NCBI RefSeq assembly: GCF_002885975.1
Contig: NZ_POSP01000004.1
Span: 1 to 64,000, forward strand
Length of the DNA stretch: 64,000 bases
Direction: 5' to 3'
From: Paucibacter aquatile
GTDB lineage: Bacteria > Pseudomonadota > Gammaproteobacteria > Burkholderiales > Burkholderiaceae_C
Of the stretch, positions 1-10,003 are shown piece after piece. Both the position numbers and the translations under genes were made by a program. Positions within the stretch are counted from its first letter, which is position 1. Every line of letters starts with the position of its first letter. The notes under the pieces are model-generated. The model made no database searches. It saw only the letters and a list, made by a program, of their open reading frames with translations, and was not told the DNA's origin.

Positions 1-1596
<1,596 letters not shown>

Positions 1597-1834
1597 ATAA
1601 CTTTGACAGTTCAGGCGATGGAAACATCAGCCGATCTGATCAAGGATTATTGAGGACACAAGTTATACCGTTCTTCAGAAGTCAGATCATTCAACGAAAT
1701 GATCCAACGTGTGAACGCAATCAAAACCAGCTGATTCGAAGTGCAATACATGACGAACTCATGTATACTGCGCAGCTCTACAAATTGGGCCTGTTGAAAA
1801 TCTCTGACGAGACTTCAGCAAGCCAACCAGTTAA
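1597..1834 (+). other. 23S-5S internal transcribed spacer
   Basis: About 240 bases between the 23S 3' end and the 5S 5' end. No tRNA gene is present. The short reading frame crossing this spacer and the 5S gene has no recognisable protein features and is taken as chance. Confidence 0.8.
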
Positions 1835-1949
1835 GCCTGATGACCATAGCGAGGCGGTCCCACTCCTTCCCATCCCGAACAGGACAGTGAAATGCCTCAG
1901 CGCCGATGATAGTGCGGGTTCCCGTGTGAAAGTAGGTCATCGTCAGGCT
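1835..1949 (+). rRNA. 5S ribosomal RNA
   Basis: Begins GCCTGATGACCATAGCGAG and ends CATCGTCAGGC, so the terminal stem pairs (GCCTGA with TCAGGC). The conserved loop CCCATCCCGAAC is present near 1872. Length (~115 nt) and position after 23S fit a standard rrn operon end. The end coordinates could shift by one or two bases. Confidence 0.95.
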
Positions 1950-1961
1950 AATATCTAAGCA

Positions 1962-1997
1962 GCGCCCCCGGTTCGAAAGAATCGGGGGCGTTTTGCT
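1962..1997 (+). terminator. Intrinsic terminator of the rrn operon
   Basis: GC-rich stem CGCCCCCG / CGGGGGCG closed by a loop around GTTCGAAAGAAT, followed by TTTTGCTTT. It lies 12 bases beyond the 5S gene and is the expected operon terminator. Confidence 0.9.
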
Positions 1998-2123
1998 TTA
2001 CAGGTCGCAAATCCTTGTGACGATGAAAGCTTTGTCTTCGATCGGCCAGGCACCTTGCGTCGTGCCTTTGGATTCAATATGAAGCAAAGGCGTAGCGGGA
2101 AGATTGTTTCGGCGCGCTCTTTC

Positions 2124-2984
2124 TCAGGCGCTATCAACCCCTAGGCTCGCCCCCATGCGTTCGATACGTCGACGCAAAAAATCTTCGGCGAGGCCGGGTT
2201 CCGGTTGTAGGCGTTGGCCGATATAGAGCTCCTGGCGACGTTCTGCAATTTGGCTGCGCAGGCGTTGGACCATCACATGGAATGGGTCCAGCCCCAGTTT
2301 TTCGGCCCGACTGATGGCCTGCCAGAGTTGATGCATGGGGTGAGCTTCGAGCGCAACGCGGTGGGCTTGAACCACGCGGAGACGGCCTTGTACCGAGTTC
2401 TCGCAGCGGCTGAGCCATTCGTGCAAGGCATCGGCATTACCTCCGGTGACTTTGAGTGGATCTTCTCCGGCAGCCAGGAGTAGTGCTTCCAGGCGTGTTC
2501 GGTTTTCTGAGGCGTAGGCTTCGTTCACCAGCATCATGGCTTGCTCGCGGCGCTGACGCTCGTTCTCGTTGTCGGCGAAATCAGGATGCAGACGCATGGC
2601 TGCGCGCCGATACAAAGTCTTTAAGCTCGGCGGCGGCAGATCGATCACCCCGGCAGCGGGTTCCGCGGGAAGCGGTGGCGCTGTGGGCAAGAAAGGGATG
2701 GTTGGCAAGGCCGTGGCTTGCGGCGCACGTGGCGTGCGAGCTGAAATGCCATTGCGGCGCAAAGCTTCGGCCAAGTATTGGGTGGCCGTGTGTAACTGCG
2801 ATTCCAGAGCATCCAATTCCAAATAGGAGGAGCCAAGCGTGGCCACATACCGGTCGACGAAAGCCCTCAGTTGGCCATGCAGTTCGAAGAATTCCTGCTC
2901 CTGGGCTTGCAAATAGCGCTGCAGCTCACGCAATTGAGCCCTTCGGCGGTCCAGTCCATGCCTTGAAAGCGCAGAATTGTTCAT
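2124..2984 (-). CDS. J-domain-like molecular chaperone protein
   Basis: A 286-residue soluble protein. The first ~90 residues are Leu/Gln/Glu-rich and probably helical or coiled-coil. A Pro/Ala linker follows, and then a J-domain-like stretch with the diagnostic HPD (LKTLYRRAAMRLHPD, then DNENERQRREQAMMLVNEAYA) around residues 140-180, so it may stimulate a DnaK-type chaperone. The C-terminal third is helical and unassigned. The ATG at 2984 was chosen; the frame can be extended to a TTG at 3017, but no good ribosome-binding site precedes either. It stands alone between the rrn terminator and hppA on the same strand as hppA, with a terminator between them. The biological role is unknown. Confidence 0.75.
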   Translation of the reverse strand: MNNSALSRHGLDRRRAQLRELQRYLQAQEQEFFELHGQLRAFVDRYVATLGSSYLELDALESQLHTATQYLAEALRRNGISARTPRAPQATALPTIPFLPTAPPLPAEPAAGVIDLPPPSLKTLYRRAAMRLHPDFADNENERQRREQAMMLVNEAYASENRTRLEALLLAAGEDPLKVTGGNADALHEWLSRCENSVQGRLRVVQAHRVALEAHPMHQLWQAISRAEKLGLDPFHVMVQRLRSQIAERRQELYIGQRLQPEPGLAEDFLRRRIERMGASLGVDSA

Positions 2985-3057
2985 GGCACCGAGTGAGTGG
3001 GTTGGACGGTCATTCAAACAGTTCTATTGTGGCGTGACGAGTGAAGTTCCTGAAATG

Positions 3058-3084
3058 AAAACAGCCCCCGCAGGGGCTGTTTTA
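3058..3084 (-). terminator. Intrinsic terminator downstream of hppA
   Basis: Perfect stem AACAGCCCC / GGGGCTGTT with loop CGCA, flanked by A-run and T-run, so it can work in both directions. It lies between the hppA stop (3154) and the J-domain gene start. Confidence 0.85.
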
Positions 3085-3153
3085 TCTCGGGGCTAACCCG
3101 TGTGAGCCTGCCAATCGGCGAATCGCTCGCTCCAGTACTTTTGATTCAGTCTG

Positions 3154-5349
3154 TCAAGGTTGAGAGGCGGCGGCGCTGGCTTGTTCCGCAGCTGAGCCTG
3201 GCGCCGCGGTAAGCACCTTGGTGTCGGACGCAGCCTGTGGCGAATCGGTCGGTTGTGCAGCAATGGCGGCTGGGCTGTTCGTGCCGTGGGCTGCGGCCGG
3301 TGCCGTGGTGGGCAAAGGCAGCAGCGGAACGATCAGCAAGGCCACGATGTTGATGATCTTGATCAGCGGGTTGACGGCAGGGCCGGCGGTGTCTTTGTAG
3401 GGGTCACCGACCGTATCGCCCGTCACCGCGGCCTTGTGAGCTTCCGAGCCCTTGCCGCCGTGGTGGCCGTCTTCGATGTATTTCTTGGCGTTGTCCCAAG
3501 CGCCGCCGCCGGTGCACATGGAAATGGCGACAAAGAGGCCGGTGACGATGGTGCCCATCAACAGGCCGCCCAATGCGGCGGGGCCGAGCAGCAGGCCGAC
3601 CAAGACCGGTACCACCACGGGCAGCAGTGAGGGCACGATCATTTCCTTGATCGCTGCAGTGGTCAGCATGTCGACGGCGGTGCCATACTCGGGCTTACCG
3701 CTGCCATCCATGATGCCCTTGATGTCGCGGAACTGGCGGCGAACTTCGACGACCACCGCGCCCGCAGCACGGCCGACCGCTTCCATGGCCATGGCGCCGA
3801 ACAGATAGGGGATCAGGCCGCCGATGAACAGGCCCACGATGACTTTGGGGTCGCTGAGGTCGAAGCTCACGCTCAGGCCGCGGCTTTCCAGCGAGTGGGT
3901 GTAGTCCGCGAACAGCACCAGCGCGGCAAGGCCGGCCGAGCCAATGGCGTAGCCCTTGGTCACGGCCTTGGTGGTGTTGCCCACGGCGTCCAGGGGGTCC
4001 GTCACGTCGCGCACGCTGGAAGGCAGTTCGGACATCTCGGCAATGCCGCCGGCGTTGTCGGTGATGGGACCGTAGGCGTCCAGTGCAACGACGATGCCGG
4101 CCATGCTCAGCATGGAGGTGGCGGCCACGGCGATCGCGTACAGACCGCCGAGTTGATAGGTCGCCAGAATGGCGGCGCAAACAAACAGCACGGGCCATGC
4201 TGTCGAACGCATCGACACGCCCAGGCCCGCGATGATGTTGGTGCCGTGACCGGTGGTGGACGCTTGTGCGATGTGTTTGACGGGCGAGTACTGGGTGCCG
4301 GTGTAGAACTCGGTGATCCAGACCAGGGCCGCGGTCAGCACCAAGCCGACGGCGCATGCGCCGAACAAGCGCATGCGGGTGCCGGCACCCAGGGCGTCAT
4401 CGGGCACGACTGCATTGGTGACGAAGTAGAAGGCGATCAGGGACAGCACGCCGGCCACTGCGAGGCCTTTGTAAAGCGCCGGCATCACATTCTTCATGCC
4501 AGGTGAGGCTTTGACAAAGTAGCAGCCGATGATGGACGCGATGATGGACACGCCCCCCAGCATCAGCGGGTAGAGGATGGCGGCCATCGGTGCAGCAGTC
4601 ACCACCAGAGCGCCCAGCGCCATGGTGGCGATCAGGGTGACCGCATAGGTCTCGAACAAGTCAGCGGCCATGCCGGCGCAGTCGCCGACGTTGTCGCCGA
4701 CGTTGTCGGCGATCACCGCCGGGTTGCGCGGGTCGTCCTCGGGAATGCCGGCTTCGACCTTGCCCACCAGGTCAGCGCCCACATCGGCGCCCTTGGTGAA
4801 AATGCCGCCACCCAGGCGAGCGAAGATGGAGATCAGCGAAGAGCCGAAGGCAAAGCCCAGCAAGGGCTTGAGCGTGGCGGAATCCACCTTCTCGCCACCA
4901 CTGAGGTACCAGAAGAACAGGCTCACGCCCAGCAAGCCCAGGCCCACGACCAGCATGCCGGTGATGGCGCCGCCCTTGAACGCGACATCCAGCGCCGGGC
5001 CGATGCCCTTGGTGGCGGCCTGGGCGGTGCGCACATTGGCACGCACCGAGACATTCATGCCGATGAAGCCGCAGGCGCCCGAAAGCACCGCGCCCAAGAC
5101 AAAGCCGATGGCGGTGCGCAGGTCCAGGAAGAAGGCAATCAAGAGGGTCAGCACGACGCCGACCACGGCAATTGTCTTGTACTGCCGTGCGAGGTAGGCG
5201 GCGGCCCCTTGCTGGATGGCCGCGGCGATTTCCTGCATGCGGGGATTGCCCGCGTCCTGACTCAAGATCCAGCTTCTCTGGATGAAGCCATACAAGACTG
5301 CGGCGATACCGCAGGCCAGCGCGAAGTACAGCGCCAATTGGGTCGTCAT
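3154..5349 (-). CDS. hppA: Membrane-bound proton-translocating pyrophosphatase
   Basis: Hydrolyses pyrophosphate and pumps protons across the inner membrane. The 731-residue protein has about 16 hydrophobic segments. The family substrate loop DVGADLVGKVEAGIPEDDPRN and the following DNVGDNVGDCAGMAADLFETY are intact, as are the C-terminal DNAKK and GDTVGDPYKDTAGPA motifs. At the site that separates the classes it reads GNTTKAVTKG, with Lys where potassium-dependent enzymes have Ala, so a potassium-independent H+ pump is predicted. The last ~50 residues are an unusual Ala/Pro/Ser-rich tail. The ATG at 5349 has AGGAGA eight bases upstream and removes a 23-residue extension that lacks family similarity. 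It is divergent from soluble ppa. Confidence 0.95.
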   Translation of the reverse strand: MTTQLALYFALACGIAAVLYGFIQRSWILSQDAGNPRMQEIAAAIQQGAAAYLARQYKTIAVVGVVLTLLIAFFLDLRTAIGFVLGAVLSGACGFIGMNVSVRANVRTAQAATKGIGPALDVAFKGGAITGMLVVGLGLLGVSLFFWYLSGGEKVDSATLKPLLGFAFGSSLISIFARLGGGIFTKGADVGADLVGKVEAGIPEDDPRNPAVIADNVGDNVGDCAGMAADLFETYAVTLIATMALGALVVTAAPMAAILYPLMLGGVSIIASIIGCYFVKASPGMKNVMPALYKGLAVAGVLSLIAFYFVTNAVVPDDALGAGTRMRLFGACAVGLVLTAALVWITEFYTGTQYSPVKHIAQASTTGHGTNIIAGLGVSMRSTAWPVLFVCAAILATYQLGGLYAIAVAATSMLSMAGIVVALDAYGPITDNAGGIAEMSELPSSVRDVTDPLDAVGNTTKAVTKGYAIGSAGLAALVLFADYTHSLESRGLSVSFDLSDPKVIVGLFIGGLIPYLFGAMAMEAVGRAAGAVVVEVRRQFRDIKGIMDGSGKPEYGTAVDMLTTAAIKEMIVPSLLPVVVPVLVGLLLGPAALGGLLMGTIVTGLFVAISMCTGGGAWDNAKKYIEDGHHGGKGSEAHKAAVTGDTVGDPYKDTAGPAVNPLIKIINIVALLIVPLLPLPTTAPAAAHGTNSPAAIAAQPTDSPQAASDTKVLTAAPGSAAEQASAAASQP

Positions 5350-5489
5350 GAACGGGTCTCCTGTTGGTGTAACTGCCAAATCGGAATGCGCCTCGATGCC
5401 CCTACGCCAGACCTGCACGGTGGCGGCTCAGGTCGCTGCGTTTGATGCTACGGGATGGGCTTTGCGTAAAGCAATCGAGCGCTCTGGGT

Positions 5490-5514
5490 GTTTACCCAGT
5501 GTTTGCGGGTAAAC
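5490..5514. promoter_or_regulatory. Inverted repeat in the hppA-ppa divergent region
   Basis: Perfect 8-base arms GTTTACCC and GGGTAAAC separated by nine bases, centred about 140 bp before both start codons. It could be an operator for one or both pyrophosphatase genes. The cognate protein is unknown and no promoter could be placed with confidence; a TAGAAT at 5604-5609 may be the ppa -10. Confidence 0.45.
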
Positions 5515-5643
5515 GATGCGCTGACGTCCAAGTCCAGCGGTGTGTCGTAGCCTGGGGTGTTGCAGCTTGCGCCACCGCTGTCACGGCGGTGTAAGCGCAG
5601 CCCTTAGAATCCGGGTTTCCCCTCGCGTTAGACCAAGAGAATC

Positions 5644-6186
5644 ATGAGCCTGCACAACGTCACACCCGGCGCCAAGGCGCCAGAACAGTTCAACGTCATC
5701 ATCGAGATCCCGATGAACGCCGACCCGATCAAGTACGAGGTCGACAAGGAAACCGGCGCCATGTTCGTGGACCGTTTCATGACCACGGCCATGCACTATC
5801 CCTGCAACTACGGCTACATCCCGCAGACCCTGTCGGATGACGGCGACCCGGTGGATGTGCTGGTGGTGACGCCGTACCCGCTGACCCCGGGCGTGGTGGT
5901 GACCTGCCGCGCGGTGGGCGTGCTGAAGATGGAAGATGAAGCAGGCGGCGATGCCAAGCTGCTGGCCGTGCCCATCGAGAAGATCCTGCCGATGTACACC
6001 CACTGGCAAAAGCCCGAAGACGTGAACAAGATGCGCCTGAACGCCATCCAGCATTTCTTCGAGCACTACAAGGACCTGGAGCCCGGCAAGTGGGTCAAGG
6101 TGCAAGGCTGGGAAGGCCCGGAAGCCGCCAAGGCTGAAATCACCGCCGGCATCGAAAACTACGCCAAGGCTCAGGCCAAGGCCTGA
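5644..6186 (+). CDS. ppa: Inorganic pyrophosphatase (soluble, family I)
   Basis: Cytoplasmic enzyme that hydrolyses pyrophosphate released by biosynthesis. The 180-residue length is standard for bacterial family I. The metal-binding signature DGDPVDVLV is at residues 66-74, and YGYIPQT and the Lys/Glu-rich active-site strands (EIPMNADPIKYEVDK) are present. The gene stands alone, divergent from hppA (294 bp between starts) and followed by a terminator. The pair gives the cell a wasteful and an energy-conserving way to destroy the same substrate. Confidence 0.96.
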   Translation: MSLHNVTPGAKAPEQFNVIIEIPMNADPIKYEVDKETGAMFVDRFMTTAMHYPCNYGYIPQTLSDDGDPVDVLVVTPYPLTPGVVVTCRAVGVLKMEDEAGGDAKLLAVPIEKILPMYTHWQKPEDVNKMRLNAIQHFFEHYKDLEPGKWVKVQGWEGPEAAKAEITAGIENYAKAQAKA

Positions 6187-6241
6187 GTGCCTGCTGGCTG
6201 AGGCTGGCTCCTCAGCAACGCTGCGTTCAGCCCGCCGCCGC

Positions 6242-6278
6242 AAAAGCGCCCGCACAGCCTTGTGCCGGCGCTTTTTTT
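6242..6278 (+). terminator. Bidirectional terminator between ppa and the FemAB-like gene
   Basis: Stem AAAGCGCC / GGCGCTTT with an inner GCACA...TGTGC pairing, followed by seven T residues on the plus strand and a shorter T-run on the other. It serves the two convergent genes. Confidence 0.85.
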
Positions 6279-6312
6279 GTGGCCTTTGAGGACGGCAAGC
6301 GCCGGACAGGGG

Positions 6313-7479
6313 TCAGCTGGGCTTGAAGGGCTGGTGCAATTCCAGCTCGTTGACGTAGGCATGCATTGCTTGCCCCTCGCGCCCGAGGAATTCCGCCACG
6401 GCCTGGCTGAAGTCCGGGTGTGCCAGCCAGTGGCTGGAGCCGGTGCTGACCGGCATCAGGCCCCGCGCCATCTTGTGCTCGCCCTGCGCGCCTCCTTCGA
6501 AGCGCTGGTAGCCCCGGGCGATGCACCAGCGCAAGGGCTGGTAGTAGCAGGCCTCGAAGTGCAGGCAGGAGATGGCTTCGGTCGCCCCCCAGTAACGTCC
6601 AAACGCCACGCCTTGCTCCGGGTCCAGCGCGATCAGTGAGGCGGCCACCGCCTGTCCCTCGCGCCGGGCGATGAACAGCAGCCAGTGTTCGGGCATGCGC
6701 TGTGCCATGAGCCGAAAGAAGTCCCTCGTCAGATAGGGCCGGCTGTGGTGGGCGCGGTAGGTCAGCTGGTAACAGCGGTAGAAGAAATCCCAATCCGCCT
6801 CTTGAATCTCCGTGCCCTGGCGAGCTTCGAAGCTCACGCTGGCCTCGCGCACTTTGCGTTCTTCCTGCAGAATCTTTTTGCGCTTCTCGCGCTGCAGCGA
6901 GGCGAGGAAGTCCTCGAAGTCTCGGTAAGGTGTATCTGAGCGATTGCTCCAATGGAACTGCACGCCGTTGCGCGTCATCCAGCCCCCCGTGCTTGCCGCG
7001 GACTGCTCCGCTTCGTTTGCAAACAGGATGTGCGCGGAGGACAGCGATTGTTGGCGCGCCAGAGTCAGCAGCGCATCCAGGAGCAACTGTCGCGCAGCCC
7101 CATCCGCGGCCAGCAGCCGAGCGCCGGGCACCGGGGTGAAGGGCACGGCCACCAGCAGCTTGGGGTAGTAGTCCAGGCCATGGCGTTGGTAGGCATCGGC
7201 CCAGGCCCAGTCAAACACGTATTCGCCGTAGGAGTGGCTTTTCAAATAGGCCGGGCAAGCTGCAATCAAGCGCTCGCCCTGCCAGACACTCAGGAACTGC
7301 GCTTGCCAACCGGTGGCCGCCGTGGCGCTGCCCGATTGCTGCAGCGCTTGCAGGTATTCCAGGCGCATGAAAGGCGTGGCCTGGGCTTGCTCAGCCAGCA
7401 AGGCATTCCAGGCGTCGAGAGGCAGCTCCTGCAGGTCGGAATGGACCCGGATGACATAATCGGCCGAGCTAGTTTTCAT
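6313..7479 (-). CDS. FemAB/GNAT-like protein (DUF482 family)
   Basis: A 388-residue soluble protein of the FemAB-like/DUF482 group, related by fold to peptidoglycan peptidyl transferases and acetyltransferases. Family-type segments include TPFMRLEYLQALQQSGS near the N-terminus, the GEYVFDWAWADAYQRHGLDYYPKL block, and the C-terminal FEGGAQGEHKMARGLMP. The physiological substrate is not known. The ATG at 7479 (MKTSSADY) was chosen; an in-frame ATG at 7494 would overlap nadE. It is divergent from nadE with only 13 bases between the start codons, so each promoter must lie inside the other gene or be shared. Confidence 0.85.
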   Translation of the reverse strand: MKTSSADYVIRVHSDLQELPLDAWNALLAEQAQATPFMRLEYLQALQQSGSATAATGWQAQFLSVWQGERLIAACPAYLKSHSYGEYVFDWAWADAYQRHGLDYYPKLLVAVPFTPVPGARLLAADGAARQLLLDALLTLARQQSLSSAHILFANEAEQSAASTGGWMTRNGVQFHWSNRSDTPYRDFEDFLASLQREKRKKILQEERKVREASVSFEARQGTEIQEADWDFFYRCYQLTYRAHHSRPYLTRDFFRLMAQRMPEHWLLFIARREGQAVAASLIALDPEQGVAFGRYWGATEAISCLHFEACYYQPLRWCIARGYQRFEGGAQGEHKMARGLMPVSTGSSHWLAHPDFSQAVAEFLGREGQAMHAYVNELELHQPFKPS

Positions 7480-7492
7480 CTGTGTGAGGCCC

Positions 7493-9181
7493 ATGTCCGT
7501 GAAAGTCGCGCTTGCGCAAATCAATGTCACCGTCGGTGATCTCGCGGGCAACGCCAGAAAGATTGTCGAGTTCGCGCGCCGCGCCCATGAGGCCGGCGCC
7601 CAGCTCTTGCTGACCCCCGAACTGAGCCTGTGCGGCTATCCGCCCGAAGATCTGTTGCTGCGGCCCGCATTCATGCAGGCCTGCGATGAGCAGCTGCATT
7701 GGATCGCCAGCGAACTGGCTGATTGCTCGGGTTTGCATGTCGTCGTCGGCCATCCACTGCAACGCGAGGGAGCGGCGGATCTTAGGTCCAAGAGCTGGGC
7801 CGTGCCGGCGCGCTTCAATGCAGCCTCAGTGCTGGCAGGGGGACAGGTCTTGCGCAGCTATGCCAAGCGCGAGCTGCCCAATTACCAGGTCTTTGACGAG
7901 CGGCGCTATTTCGTCTCGGGTCGTGATGCGGGCGAGGCGCCTCTGGTCTTTGATGTCGGCGGTTTGCGTTTTGGCTTGAACATCTGCGAAGACGCCTGGT
8001 TCGACGAACCCGCCCGCGCCGCCAAGGCGGCCGGCGCCCAGGTGCTGTGCGTGCTGAATGCCTCCCCCTTCCATTTGGGCAAGGTGGCCGAGCGCGAGGC
8101 GCGCATGGCCGAGCGGGTGGCCGATGTGGGCTTGCCCTTGCTCTACGCCCATCTGGTGGGCGGGCAGGACGAGGTGGTGTTTGATGGCGCGTCGTTCGCG
8201 CTCGACGCCCAGGGCCAGCTCGCTGCTAGGGCAGCCATGTTCGAAGAGGAACTGCTGCTGATCGAACTGGATGCCCAGGGGCGCGTCCAGGGTCAGGTCT
8301 TGCCTCTGCCGGAGCTGGAAGCCCAAGCCTGGGGCGCTTTGGTCACCGGCGTGCGGGATTACATCGGCAAGAACGGCTTCCCGGGGGCTTTGATCGGCCT
8401 GTCCGGCGGCATCGATTCGGCCCTTGTGTTGGCCATTGCGGTCGATGCGCTGGGCGCCGACAAGGTGCGCACGGTGATGATGCCGTCGCCCTACACGGCG
8501 GATATTTCCTGGATTGACGCCCGCGACATGGCGGAGCGCCTGGGCGTGCGCTACGACGAAAAATCCATCGTGCCCATGTTCGAGGCCTTCAACGCCAGCC
8601 TGGCTGAGGAGTTCCAGGGTCTGCCACTGGACGCGACCGAAGAAAACATCCAGGCCCGCATCCGCGGCACTTTGCTGATGGCGCTGTCCAACAAGTTTGG
8701 CTCCATCGTGCTGACCACCGGCAACAAGAGCGAAATGGCCACCGGCTACTGCACGCTGTACGGCGATATGGCCGGTGGCTTCGCCGTGATCAAGGATGTC
8801 GCCAAGACCTTGGTCTTCCGCCTGGCGCGCTGGCGTAACGAGCAGCCCACGCGGCGTGCCGATGGTACGGTCGGCCCCATCATCCCCGAACGCATCATCA
8901 CCCGGCCGCCCTCGGCCGAGCTACGCCCCGATCAGAAGGATCAGGACAGTCTGCCGCCGTACGAGGTGCTGGACGCCATCCTCGCCCGCTATATGGAAGA
9001 GGATCAGTCTCTGGCCGAGATTGTCGCGGCGGGCTTTGATCCGGCCGATGTCGAGCGTGTGACCCGGCTGATCAAGATCAACGAATACAAGCGCCGTCAG
9101 GCGCCCATCGGTATTCGCATCACCCATCGCGCTTTCGGGCGGGATTGGCGCTATCCGATTACCTCGAAGTTCCGTGCTTAA
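7493..9181 (+). CDS. nadE: NAD+ synthase, glutamine-hydrolysing
   Basis: Makes NAD+ from deamido-NAD+, ATP and glutamine. The 562-residue protein has an N-terminal nitrilase-type glutaminase domain with the Glu-Lys-Cys triad (TPELSLCGYP, KRELPNYQVF, LNICEDAWF) and a C-terminal ATP-pyrophosphatase synthase domain with the P-loop GLSGGIDSAL near residue 300 and the TTGNKSEMATGY motif. The ATG at 7493 is preferred over an in-frame GTG nine bases earlier; GAGG lies just upstream. glnB follows 36 bp downstream and is probably co-transcribed. PII control of glutamine-dependent NadE has been reported in Azospirillum, so the pairing may be functional. Confidence 0.96.
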   Translation: MSVKVALAQINVTVGDLAGNARKIVEFARRAHEAGAQLLLTPELSLCGYPPEDLLLRPAFMQACDEQLHWIASELADCSGLHVVVGHPLQREGAADLRSKSWAVPARFNAASVLAGGQVLRSYAKRELPNYQVFDERRYFVSGRDAGEAPLVFDVGGLRFGLNICEDAWFDEPARAAKAAGAQVLCVLNASPFHLGKVAEREARMAERVADVGLPLLYAHLVGGQDEVVFDGASFALDAQGQLAARAAMFEEELLLIELDAQGRVQGQVLPLPELEAQAWGALVTGVRDYIGKNGFPGALIGLSGGIDSALVLAIAVDALGADKVRTVMMPSPYTADISWIDARDMAERLGVRYDEKSIVPMFEAFNASLAEEFQGLPLDATEENIQARIRGTLLMALSNKFGSIVLTTGNKSEMATGYCTLYGDMAGGFAVIKDVAKTLVFRLARWRNEQPTRRADGTVGPIIPERIITRPPSAELRPDQKDQDSLPPYEVLDAILARYMEEDQSLAEIVAAGFDPADVERVTRLIKINEYKRRQAPIGIRITHRAFGRDWRYPITSKFRA

Positions 9182-9217
9182 ATCCCCAGGTCCCCATCTT
9201 TCCAGGAGCATTCGTCC

Positions 9218-9556
9218 ATGAAGCAGATCACCGCCATCATCAAGCCTTTCAAGCTGGACGAAGTCCGCGAATCGCTGGCCGAGGTGGGCGCATCGGGCTT
9301 GACCGTCACCGAAGTCAAGGGCTTTGGCCGCCAGAAGGGCCACACCGAGCTCTACCGCGGCGCCGAGTACGTGGTGGACTTCCTGCCCAAGGTGAAGGTG
9401 GAGGTGGTGGTCAAGGACGAAGATGTCGAGCGTTGCATCGACGCCATCCTCAAGGCAGCCAAGACCGGCAAGATTGGCGACGGCAAGATTTTCGTCACCC
9501 CGGTCGAGCAGGTGGTGCGCATCCGCACCGGTGAGACCGACGAAGCCGCGGTCTGA
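9218..9556 (+). CDS. glnB: Nitrogen regulatory protein P-II
   Basis: Trimeric signal protein reporting glutamine, 2-oxoglutarate and ATP/ADP status to nitrogen enzymes and regulators. It has the standard 112 residues. The T-loop GHTELYRGAEYVVDF carries Tyr51, the uridylylation site. The C-terminal signature KTGKIGDGKIFVTPVEQVVRIRTGE is intact. Absence of an adjacent amtB favours GlnB over GlnK. AGGAG lies 10 bases before the ATG. A 10-bp hairpin without a T-run lies directly after the stop. Confidence 0.95.
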   Translation: MKQITAIIKPFKLDEVRESLAEVGASGLTVTEVKGFGRQKGHTELYRGAEYVVDFLPKVKVEVVVKDEDVERCIDAILKAAKTGKIGDGKIFVTPVEQVVRIRTGETDEAAV

Positions 9557-9562
9557 GACCTC

Positions 9563-9588
9563 GCGTCAGCGGTTCGCGCCGCTGACGC
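9563..9588 (+). terminator. Hairpin after glnB (no T-run)
   Basis: Perfect stem GCGTCAGCGG / CCGCTGACGC with loop TTCGCG, seven bases past the glnB stop. It lacks the T-run of a classical terminator, so it may instead stabilise the transcript end or work with Rho. Confidence 0.5.
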
Positions 9589-9612
9589 CATGAGGCGCTC
9601 GGCCGCCTTGGC

Positions 9613-9993
9613 TCAGGCCATGAAGCGCTGCCACAAGGCTGCGCCCCACACACCGACGCACAGCAGCAGAGCCAGCAGCACGGCGGCGCTGGCCAGGTCC
9701 TTGGCCCGCTTGGACAAATCGTGGATCTCGAAGGACACACGGTCGATCGCGGCTTCGATGCCCGAGTTCAGCAACTCGACGATCAGCACCAGCAGCAGCG
9801 AACCCAGCAGCAGCGACACCTGCACCCAGCCCTCGCCCAGCCAGAAAGCGGCCGGCGTGGCCAGGATCAACAGCCAGACCTCCTGGCGAAACGCACTTTC
9901 CCCGGTGTAGGCCGCCTTCAGTCCGGACATGGAATAGCCGGCCGCATGGATGATGCGGTCGATGCCGGTACGGCCCTTGTGCGGGTTGCTCAT
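9613..9993 (-). CDS. dgkA: Diacylglycerol kinase
   Basis: Small integral inner-membrane kinase that recycles diacylglycerol to phosphatidic acid. The 126-residue length and three hydrophobic segments fit DgkA. The signature ELLNSGIEAAIDRV and the downstream HDLSKRAKDLASAAV are present; the amphipathic N-terminal helix and RQE before the first membrane segment are also typical. It is the last gene of a minus-strand run, 10 bases after the RDD gene, so it may be co-transcribed with the sigma-factor cluster upstream. Confidence 0.94.
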   Translation of the reverse strand: MSNPHKGRTGIDRIIHAAGYSMSGLKAAYTGESAFRQEVWLLILATPAAFWLGEGWVQVSLLLGSLLLVLIVELLNSGIEAAIDRVSFEIHDLSKRAKDLASAAVLLALLLCVGVWGAALWQRFMA

Positions 9994-10003
9994 CTCGAAG
10001 TGC

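Noticed and set aside
1650..1958. Open frame across the 23S-5S spacer and 5S gene
   Set aside because: It covers an obvious 5S rRNA gene and has no protein family features.
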